From Parietichytrium sp. I65-24A (taxonomy: Eukaryota > Sar > Bigyra > Thraustochytrida > Thraustochytriidae): DNA of 64,000 nt. Shown here piece after piece: positions 1-9,700 of the stretch. The notes beneath the pieces were generated by a model that ran no database searches, was not told the DNA's origin, and saw only the letters and a program-made list of their open reading frames with translations. The position numbers and the translations under genes were made by a program. Each line of letters begins with the position of its first letter. Positions within the stretch are counted from its first letter, which is position 1. The DNA is taken from the NCBI GenBank assembly GCA_012862575.1, contig BLSF01000053.1, forward strand, positions 245,990 to 309,989. Direction: 5' to 3'.

Positions 1-331
1 GTGTATTAGCTATCTGTCTTGGATCCTGGTCCACACTCCACTCGCACACCTTTGACGGTAATGGAATAATTGGATGACGGACTCCTAACGACATCACTAC
101 TAAATGACGTAGCAGCTTGTTAAAATGCAAGGACTACTAATAGCAGTCGTATATATGCCTTTAGCAGCTGTTGTGAAAATGTAGGATAGACTTAGACAAA
201 ATTGTAATGAATAATGCATTGCTCATCAATGGTCATTTCATTCACATTCATGTTCAAGTGAAAGAAAGAGAGAGAGAAAGAAAGAAAGACAGATAAAGAG
301 GGAGAGACGTGACAAGAGAAGGAAAGCAAAG
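1..331. other. Upstream region of the first LRR gene
   Basis: No gene is visible. Bases 258-331 form a purine-rich GA tract ending at the ATG of the LRR gene, as seen before several other genes in this window. It is probably 5' leader or core promoter; that role is inferred from position only. Confidence 0.5.
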
Positions 332-3300
332 ATGGGGCGTTTCGAGGACGTTGAATTGGATGAAATGCCGCCATTGAGTTGGATGTCGGGGACGTTGGAA
401 GATGCGCTTGAGGCGATGGGGCGAGAAAGTGCCGTGATGTGAGTGGTTGTGACTTTGTTGCCTGACGGCCAAGGGTGTCAGGGTGAGTTGCCTTACTTGG
501 TCTTTTCTTCCGCGCACAGGGTTGTTCGTCTTTTCCAACATTCGCTGGGGCCGAGCGCAGCGATGAAGCTTGCGTTGGCAATCCATGGCAACCAAATGCT
601 CCAATACTTATCGTGAGTCACGAAGTTGTTTTGAGAATTCTGATGTGAAGGTTAGAGCTTCAGGACATAGTTCGATACCTTTACCGACTTTGGTTATGCT
701 CTGCGATTGACAATATTTTTTGTCGTTTCTGGAAATAGTCTTGACGGCCATGACATTGGAGATGAAGGGGTATCGGCGATTGGTCGCGCGTTGGAGAAGA
801 ACACTGCGCTGGTTGCATTGGAGTACGTGTGAAGTTGGTCCCGGTATCGCAAAGATACTCGAGCACCTTTATCGAAACTGTTCGTGCTTTGCGGCTGACG
901 ACTTTCTTGTCGTTTCTGGAAATAGTCTTGTCAGCAATGGCATTGGCGCGGAAGGAGCATCAGCGATCGGTCGCGTGTTGGAGAAAAACACTCTGCTGAA
1001 GTCATTGAAGTACGTGAGACGTTGGCCCCGGTATCGCGAAATACTCGAGTTCTTTATCGAACCTGTTCGTAATTTGCGACTAATAATTCTCTTGTCATTT
1101 CTGAAATAGTCTTGAAGGCAATGGCATTGGCCATGAAGGAGCATCAGCGATCGCTTGCGCGTTGGAGAAAAACACGGTGCTGACGTTCTTGAGGTACGCG
1201 TAACCTTGACCCCGATTCTGTGGTGTGCTCGAGCACCTCAAACGAACCTGTTCGTGCTTTGCGGCTGACATCTTTCTTGGCATTTCTGGAAATAGTCTTG
1301 GTGGTAATGGCATTGGTGCCGAAGGAGCATCAGCGATCTCTCACGCGTTGGAGAAGAACTCTGCGCTGACTTCATTGAAGCACGTGTGACGTTGGCCCCG
1401 GTATCGCACAAAACTTGAGTACCTTTACTGTACCTGTTTGTGCTTTGCGGCTGACTTTTTTTTAATCGTTTCTGGGAATAGTCTTGTCGACAATCAAATT
1501 GGAGATGAAGGAGCATCTGCGATCGGTCTCGCATTGAAGAAAAACACAGCTCTGACGTCCTTGGAGTACGTTTGACATCGGCCCCCGTTTCGAGAAATAC
1601 CCTAGTACTGAACTTGTTTGTGCTTTGCGACGGACGATGTTGTTGTCATTTCTGGAAATAGTCTTTCCAGGAGTAGCATCGGCGACGAGGGAGTTTCAGC
1701 GATGGGTGTCGCATTGGAGAAGAACACTGCGCTGGCGTCCTTACGGTACGTGTGACTTTGGCCCTAATTTCGGGACTTACTCAGGCAAGACTACTGAACT
1801 CGTTTGTGCTTTGTCGTTCCTTAAACAGTCTTCGGGAAAATTATATTCGCGGTGAAGGAGCAACAGCGATCGGGCGCTTGTTGGCGAAGAACACTGCGCT
1901 GACTTCATTGAAGTACGTGTGACGTTGGCCTTGGTATCGCGAAATATCGAGTACATTTATCGAACATGCTCGTTCATTGCGGCTGACGGTTTCTTGCCAT
2001 TTTGGGATATAGTCTTGTCATGAATTATATTGGCAATGAAGGAGCATCGGCGATCGTTCGCATGTTGGAGCAGAATACTGTGCTGACTTCATTGAAGTAC
2101 GTGTGGCGTTGGCCCCCGTATCGCGAAATACTCGAGTACCTTTCTCAAACCCGTTTGTGCTTTTCGGCTAACAAATTTCTTGTTGTTTCTGGGAATAGTC
2201 TTTCCGACAATCGCATTGGCGATGGAGGCGCGTCAGCGATCGGCCGCATGTTGGAGAAGAACACTATGCTGGTTTCATTGAAGTACGTGTGACGTTGGCC
2301 CTGGTAACGCGAATACTCGCGTACCTTTGTTGAACCTGTTCGTGCTTTGCGGCTGACGAATTTCTTGTCATTCCTGGAATTAGTCTTGACTCCAATAATA
2401 TTGAAGATGAAGGAGGATCGGCGATCGGTCGCGCGTTGGAGAAGAATACTGCGCTAGCGTTCTTGAGGCACGTGTGACATTGGCCCCGGGTTCGTGATGT
2501 ACTCGAGCCCTTTTACCCAACTTGTTTGTGCTTTGCGGCTGACGTTTTTTTGTCGTTTCCTGCACTAGTCTTAATCACAATGACATTGGAGGTAAAGGAG
2601 CATTAGCCATCAGTTGCGCGCTGAAGAAAAACACAGCGCTGACGTCCTTGAAGTATGTTTGAAATTCGCCCCCGTTTCAAGTTACCTTAGTGCTTGTGCT
2701 TTGCGGCTGACGAATTTCTTGTCATTCCTGGAATTAGTCTTGACTCCAATAATATTGAAGATGAAGGAGGATCAGCGATTGGTCTCGCATTGGAGAAGAA
2801 CAGCACGCTGGTGTCCTTGAGGTACGTTTGACTCTGGCCCTTCTTTCGTGAAGTACTCAAGTCTACTGAACTCGTTTGTGCTTTGCGGCTGACGACAATA
2901 ATGTCGTTCCTGAAAAAAGTCTTCGGAGTGATTCCATTGGGAATGAAGGAGCATTAGCGATCGGTGTTGCGTTGGAGAAGAATATTGCGCTGACCTCTTT
3001 GGAGTAAGTGTGGCGTTGGACCCGATTTTGTGAATTTCTCGAGTTCCTTTACTGAACTAGTTTGTGCTTTTCCGGCTTACAATATATTTGTCATTCTGGA
3101 AATAGTCTTCGCTACAATTATAGTATCGGCGGCGAAGGAGCATCGGCGATCGGTATTGCGTTGGAGAAGAATACTGCGCTGACGTCCTTGAGGTAAGTGC
3201 AACGTTGGTCACGGTCTCGTGAATCGCTCGAGTAGCCTTACTGAACGTGTTTGTGCTTTGCGGCTGACTTTTGCATGTATATGAATAGTCTCCCTCTGAA

Positions 3301-3382
3301 TGACGTTAGCGATGAATTTGAATCAAAGATGTATGCCGCTTTGGATAGGAACGCTGCGCTGGTGTCCTTGCAGTACGTATGA
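332..3382 (+). CDS. Leucine-rich-repeat protein 1, one LRR per exon (17 exons)
   Basis: I assembled this gene from splice signals. Exon 1 is 332-438 (starts MGRFED) and exon 2 is 520-612. Fifteen LRR exons follow, starting at 739, 926, 1110, 1296, 1482, 1662, 1829, 2013, 2199, 2384, 2569, 2738, 2920, 3106 and 3289. All LRR exons are 84 bases except the one at 3106 (87), and every junction is phase 2. The last exon reads into its own donor and stops at TGA 3380-3382, giving 490 residues in one open frame. Each repeat is about 28 residues with the consensus LxxNxIGDEGASAIGRALEKN followed by TALTSL, the ribonuclease-inhibitor/NOD3-like LRR type. Introns are 81-126 bases, most have a CTGAC branch-point-like motif about 30 bases before AATAG, and most start GTACGTGTGA. 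No signal peptide or other domain is seen. LRRs of this type bind proteins; the partner is unknown. A paralogue lies at 4518-5886. The splice model needs RNA support. Confidence 0.72.
739..3372 (+). repeat. Tandem array of exon-plus-intron LRR units, period about 186 bp
   Basis: Fifteen units, each an 84-base LRR exon plus a related intron of about 83-103 bases, run head to tail. The intron bodies are recognisably similar from unit to unit (recurring CTCGAGTACCTTT, TTTGTGCTTTGCGGCTGACG and TTTCTGGAAATAG), not just the exons. This indicates that whole exon-intron units were duplicated or homogenised. Bases 2342-2419 and 2696-2773 are identical, marking a very recent event. Confidence 0.85.
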
Positions 3383-4517
3383 CGCTGGTCCATATTTCGT
3401 GAAAAACCTCAGTACCTTTACTGACTGACCTTGTTGTGCTTTGCGGCAAACAAAATTTACCCTTGTGTGGAAAAAAAATTATTTATTCCTGAAGAAGAAG
3501 ACCGCTCTGTCCGCTTTAGAGCAGACGTGGCTATGGCCTCGCTTTCATGAAAAGCTCGCGTGCCTTCTAGATCCGACCTTGCTCCAGCTTTGCGGCTGTC
3601 GGTCTATTTTCGTTTCATGGGAATAATCTCGAGACAATTGGAGTGGACCGCGTCTCGTTGGAGAAAAACAATGCGCTGATCACTCTGAACTCGTGTGTGA
3701 TCAGTTTCGGAAACATCAATCCGGGCGCTACTCAATGCGGGGAAGTCTTTCGCATCATTCAAATCACTGAACGTTTTGTTTCTTTATTCCTGACAATAAT
3801 TCGTCTTGCGATTGTTTTACAAGTACGGCGCCAGGCTCGCGCTTGCGCACAGACACTTCCATTAACGTGGCCCCAGTCTCTTCGAGTCTCATTCGTCTGG
3901 CACCGACTCTGGACTAGTCCGCTCATCAATACTCACCATGAATGCATCACATCAAGTAACTCTTTCCTTGCTCTCGCTGGAAAGGCACAAGAAATTTACA
4001 CAAACAGAAATACCCACCTTGTCCAATCTACTCTAGTCTAGCAGCCCTTGAAGAGACTCTTTCAGAGTAGTAGCTTGCGCTAGCTTTCTGATATTCACAG
4101 TGGCATACGCCGGTTACAACCCGTTAGGTCATGGTGTCCAGAGAGAAAGAGACCAACAAAAGAGAGATAGACAAAGAGACAGAGACAGAGACAGAGACAG
4201 ATCGCATTTGGCTATATTTGGCTTGCTCTTGGCATTTGCATTGGCAATTCGCAATGTGCAGCTACCAGAGCCAGGTTTAGTCAAGTTTACTCCTTAGGTA
4301 CAAAGGCTCTTGAACTTCTTGAACAACACCATGAAAAAGTGGACGACACTCGCCCTTCATCCTAGCTAGAGAGCTTACTTAGACATGATGGCGGATTAGC
4401 AACGCTGGGTTTCTTTCCTCTTCTTACGAGATGGAAAGAGAGAGAGCAAGGCTTGAGCAGAGGAGGCATCGTGCGCGAAAAGGGCTGCGGAGGCTGGGCC
4501 TGCGAAGGTAAATGAAG
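3383..4517 (+). pseudogene. Decayed LRR units and spacer between the two LRR genes
   Basis: Two degraded units follow the last good exon. Around 3490-3522 a remnant reads KKKTALSALE, but its donor is not GT. Around 3631-3692 a remnant reads LEKNNALITL, with AATAA in place of the AATAG acceptor and no GT donor. The intron-like TGCTTTGCGGC relic recurs at about 3437 and a variant at about 3590. The rest is unrecognised, apart from a GA/GACA microsatellite at 4141-4200 and a shorter purine tract near 4430-4470 ahead of the second LRR gene. Confidence 0.6.
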
Positions 4518-5886
4518 ATGGGCCGGTACGAGGACTTGATGGTTGGTGGCGTGGCGTCGTGTTTTTGGACCGTGAAGACGCTCGACGAAGCGCTTGAGTC
4601 GTTGGAGCGAGAAGACGCCGTGTCGTGAGTGGTTGTTCATCTCAAATGTATTGCGGTGAGTTGCCTAACATAACAATTTCTTTCGCGAACAGGCTTCATT
4701 GCAGGTACAGTGCTCCGCCGGGGCAGAGCGCAGCGATAAAGCTTGCCTTGGCAATCAACGGAAACAAAACACTCCGACAGCTATCGTAAGTCACAGTGTC
4801 GTCGAGACATTTGACTTGGTGAAATACGTCACAGTCATTATATTTACTGACCTTGCTTGTACTCTGCGACGGATTATTTCTGCAAATAGTCTTTACCAGG
4901 CTTACATTTTCGCCAAAGGAGCATCAGCGATCAGTCTTGCGTTGGAGAAGAACAATGCGCTGACGGTCTTGAAGTACGGCTGGCCCCAGTTTCGCGGCAT
5001 CCTTCAGTCCCCTTTACTGAGCGTGTTTGTGCTTTGCCGCTGACTGTTTTTCTCTTTCATGAAAATAGTCTTTGTGAGAATCATATTGGCGACAAAGGAG
5101 CATCGGCGATCGGTCACGCCTTAGAGAAGAACACTGCGTTGAAATCCTTGGAGTACGTGTGGCTGACGCCGGTTTCGTAAAGTACCGGAGTATCCTTGCT
5201 GAACGTCATTGCGCTCCCCACTAACGAGATTCTTGTTATTCTGGAAATAGTCTTCGTGAGAATCACATTGGCGACAAGGGAGCTTCAGCGATCGGTTGCG
5301 CATTGGAGAAAAACGCAGCGCTGACGTTTTTGAAGTACGTGGGACTTTGGCCTCAATTTCGCGGCATACCTCAGCAACTTTCTTTTTTGAAAACTCGTTC
5401 GCGCTCTTCGACTCATGATTTCGAATCGTGTTCCGTGAATAGTCTCCAGAACAATTCCATTGGCAATGAAGGAGCATTAGCGATCGGTCTTGCGTTGGAG
5501 AAGAATGCAGCGCTGACGTCTTTGAAGTACGTCTGGGTTTGGCCCCAGTTTCGCGACATACTAGAGTAACTTTTCTGCACCTGTCTGTGCTTTGCTGCTG
5601 ACTCTTTTTCTCTTCTATGGAAACAGTCTTTGTGAGAATCCCATCGGTGATGAAGGAACGTCAGCAATTCGTCGCGCGTTGGAGAAGAGCACTGCACCAA
5701 AGTCCCTACAGTGCGTGTGACGGCGGCCCTGGTTTGGTGAAAACCTCGAATACCTTTACTGAATGTGTTTGTGCTTTGCGGTTGAATGTTTTCTCTCTTT
5801 CTGAAAACAGTATTGCTTCAAATGGAATTGGGGATGAAGGAGTATCAGCGATCGGGCTTGCGTTGGAGAAGAACACGCTGCGCTGA
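4518..5886 (+). CDS. Leucine-rich-repeat protein 2, paralogue of the upstream LRR gene
   Basis: The gene has the same architecture as its neighbour. Exon 1 runs 4518-4624 (starts MGRYED; an ATG two codons upstream at 4512 is also in frame). Exon 2 is 4693-4785 (93 bases, like the neighbour's exon 2). LRR exons of 84 bases start at 4890, 5069, 5251, 5443 and 5627, and a last exon starts at 5811. All junctions are phase 2. The last exon departs from the repeat consensus after LEKNT: two extra bases shift the frame and give LR then TGA at 5884-5886, so the protein is 231 residues. The first two exons encode a shared N-terminal region (TLxxALEx and QSAAIKLALAINGNKTLRQL) that is not a full LRR. 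Function is unknown beyond protein binding by RI-type LRRs. A frameshifted, recently shortened gene is a real possibility. Confidence 0.68.
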
Positions 5887-6060
5887 CTTTCTCGGAGTAT
5901 GCGTCATTTTGAACTTGGCCTTGATGTCGCGACCGCCCCATTACTGAACTTGTTTGTGCTTTGCGGCATTTTGCCGCTGACGATTTTCTTGCCATTTCTG
6001 AGAATAGTTTTCAATGAGAAAAGCATTGGGGATCAAGTACACCCAAGTCCTGCCGCCTCG
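5887..6060 (+). pseudogene. Relic LRR intron and exon after the second LRR gene
   Basis: Sequence at about 5942-6006 matches the array's intron body (TGAACTTGTTTGTGCTTTGC, a CTGACG branch-like motif, then AATAG). It is followed by a broken LRR exon start (TTTTCAATGAGAAAAGCATT) in which the reading frame is interrupted. The stretch is a decayed extra unit. Confidence 0.6.
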
Positions 6061-6788
6061 CATATTCTCGCACATTTCTCATAGTGCAAACTCATACCTG
6101 GCCTTCCCTTTGATGTAAACTAATGTAATTTACAATTACCGGTAACCCTTGGCTATTGTGGTTGAGGAAGAGCTCTTTGATCGCGAACAAAGAGCTCGTA
6201 CCAACGGCTCTGCAGGGTGGGTGTGCACAAAACCCATCTTCCGCGGAGTAGCTAGCCCCTTTCCAGCCTAAAGCTTACGAGTACCTTTGCGTCGCTGTTT
6301 TTTTCGCAGTAGCATCTATTTATTATCGATCTATCTATCTGGCTTTCATTGCATTTTCACTTCATTTCATTTTTCAAGTCACAGTCAATTCTCAATTCAT
6401 TGAGAACTGACGGTGTTGATTGAAAGATGAATGAATGCATACATGCACGGATAAATGAACGCATGCATGGATGCATGGATGCATGGATGAATGAATGAAT
6501 GAATGAATGAAAGGTGAGTGGAAAAGTCGCTGACGGACCAATCAAACTCATGACGGACCAATCGAACTCATTATCAGGGGAGGCGCAGCGAGTCGAAATG
6601 AGCGAAACACCGAGTCGGTGAACAAGAATTGCTGCACGCACATCTGTTCTTTGTAAGCCGTATATGCATAGGTGTTACACAGCTTCTCTCCCCAAGAGAT
6701 CTCTAGTTAGACAGGAAAGAGTCCTCACGAGCCAAGCTCGCTGCGGCTTGGGAGAGCAAGGAGCGCGACAGCGGTGCCGGAATGACAG
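6061..6788. other. Spacer upstream of the NEK kinase
   Basis: No convincing gene. It contains an inverted pair (GAGCTCTTTGATCGCG and AACAAAGAGCTC near 6170-6195) and a GGATGCAT/GAATGAAT microsatellite at about 6465-6512. Bases just upstream of the kinase ATG read GACAGATGG, similar to other starts in the window. Confidence 0.45.
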
Positions 6789-9700
6789 ATGGAGCAATAT
6801 GAGGTGTACGAATCGATCGGCAGAGGCGCGTTCGCCACTTGCCAGCTCGCGAGGCGCAAAGCAGACGGGCGGCTCTTGGTGCTCAAGACCATGTCCACGA
6901 ACATGGCGGAGATGAGCCAGCAGGAGAAGGATGATATTGCGAATGAGGTCAAAGTCCTCGCGGACTTGAATCATCCGAACATCGTGCAGTACATGGGGTC
7001 CTTTGTGTCGGGAGACATGCAGCACATCGTAATGGAGTGGGCGGCCGGCGGGTCGTTGCACACAGTAATCAAGGATGCATCCAATCATTTCTCCGAAGAT
7101 CAGATTTGGGAGTGGTTTGCGCAAATGGCCATCGCGTTGAAGTACGTGCACAGCCAAAATATCTTGCACCGCGATATTAAACCGCAAAATATATTGCTTT
7201 GGGGAAACAAGAAGCGAGTAATCAAGTTGGCAGACTTTGGCATTGCAAAAGTCCTAAATGCGCACCACGATCTGGCAGCCACGCTCGTGGGAACTCCGTA
7301 CTATCTCTCTCCGGAGCTCTGTGAGGGGAGAAAATACGATGCGAAATCTGATATATGGGCGCTTGGCTGCGTGCTGTACGAGCTTATGGCACTCAAAAAA
7401 CCATTCAGAGGGGACAACATTCCCGCTCTGGTTTTGGCCATCACCAAAGGTCAGTTCGAACCATTGCCGGCTGGCGCGAAAGAGTACACACCCGCTCTGC
7501 AAGAAGTTCTTAAAACTATGCTTCAGCTGGACTGCGCTGAGAGGCCAGGAAGCGACGAGCTTTGCAACCACCCTACGGTGTCTCATCGCATTCAGCTGTG
7601 GAAGGCGATACAGGACGCTGTGATTGAGGCGGAAGCAGAGGATGCTCAGAAAGACGCTGACGATTACATATTTCAGAAGCAGCTCCTTTTAAACATGTCA
7701 GACTTGAAGTCCGAGAGAGGGAGCACGCTGGAGTTGGACACTCAGCCTCAGCAGCTAGGGCGAGGGATGGAGAGTCCATTATCTCCTCGCTCTTCGGGGT
7801 CCATGTTTGTGACATCGCCGCGGATGCTCAAGCGTGCAAATCAAAAGACTACGCTCGAGCGCCACTCCGTAGTGTACTATACGACAGGCACACCTACAGG
7901 TCGACGCAAGAACAACGGTGGCTGGTCGAGCGGCAGTAGTCGGGCTCGGTCCAACTCTGGTTCGAATTCGGAGCAATTTTCCAGACCTAGCGCTTCAAGC
8001 CGCTCGCAGTCGTCAGGGCTGCACTCTGGAAGCGTTCGTGGCTACTCGCAAATGTCTCTGAGCTCTTTGAGCGACCACGATGCGCGCGTAGTTATGACCA
8101 GGTTCCTGACCGAAGTTTCTCGTGTTTACAAATTTGGAAGCGGGCAACGCAACCCAATCCTTGACGAAAAGCTTATCGGCCTCAACATCGAGCGAATAGC
8201 TGCACCCAGGTTTCTTTGTGCCTCGGAAGAGAAGCAGTTCTCGCTCTTGCTAAATGAGGATGGCGACCTGATGTCCATAGGAAGCAACCAGGACGCATGC
8301 CTGGGCTTCAAGAAGTCAGGGTCTACACGGCTCCCGCAGCCAATTCTGTACTTTTCTGATCGAGACATCCGAATTGTCACTATGTCGTGCGGAGATAGGC
8401 ACTGTGCTGCGGTGTCTTCGGACGGGAAACTCTATGTTTGGGGAGATATCGACAATGCTGGCGGAAAGGAAGGCTTAAAGCTCAAGCGTGAGGTTCATGA
8501 CTCCGTGGAACGAGAGCTTGGCAATCTCACTAGCGCGATGGACTTGGAGCTTGATAACCCCTTTTTTGTGGTCGAGGAGAAGGACGAGGCTGAAGCCGAG
8601 TTGTATACTTCCATGCGCGCTGTTAGAGGCTCTGACCTTTCCACGGCGACGGTCCAGACACGAAGCGAGTTTGCTCAGGGAGAGGGCTACTCGGCCTTCT
8701 CTGAGAAAATGGATGCCGAAGAACGTCATCAAATACCCGAATCTTGGCCGGCTTGGGCTCAGCAGAAGAGCATCGAAGCACGCGCCAGGTCGAATGTTGA
8801 GCAACAATATGGAGTCGTGGAGGACGTGAATCCTTTTGCGAGTCCTCGCCAGCGCTCATCAACCCTTCCGTACTTTGCGGATGACAAAGGTGACGAGCAA
8901 GAAGATGGAGATGGAGATGCTGGCGACAGCGAGAGCTTTGATTTGGATCGTGGATCTTTAAAAATTGCAGCTCTTGCGCTCTCCCCAAACTCTGCTGGGT
9001 GTCAAAGTGAACCTGTGTTTAGCACTGGGGTCCCGTTGAAAGAGCAGATGGATTCAGCTGTATCTCCGCGAGGGCGCGCAATGCAGAGCTCCCCACTTGG
9101 CGCCAGGAACGTGGACGACTCTCGAAGCCAAAATGCAGCTTGTGTCGATGAAGGTCACATGAAAAAGTGGCCGACTTGGGCTCGAGCCAAATATTCCCGT
9201 CACGCAGCCGAGAAAAACCAATTCAGGAAAGACCCCAACGCCAATCCGTACTCATCTCGCTTTGCCGTGAACGAAGTCTCTCGCGAGGACAGCTTTCGCG
9301 GGAGGCTTTTTGTCGAGGTCAAGAGGACGCCTTCTCTCCGATCACATGGCTCTCTGAGCGTATGTGAAGACCAGCAGTATGTTGAGGAGCTCGGCGATAG
9401 TAGCAGTGAGGAGGGGGACGACAGGAGCCTGGAAATTGGAAAATCTTTAGCCTCGGCCTCCAAAGGAAAGCTAGCGATGGAGGAGCACAAATGTGACGAA
9501 GGAAGCGCAAACGCCGTAGGAAATTCGTCTCCTCTGAAGCAAGACGTGGAAAAGTCTCAACTGTATACCAATGCGAAAGGAACCAGCACAATACGTTCCC
9601 TCGACAGTGACACGCACTCTACGAGCTCCCTGGGGTCGAGTGAAGCCTTCTTGCCAAAGTGTGTCAGCCTTCCTCAAGTCGTATTTCGGAGTCTGAGCAC

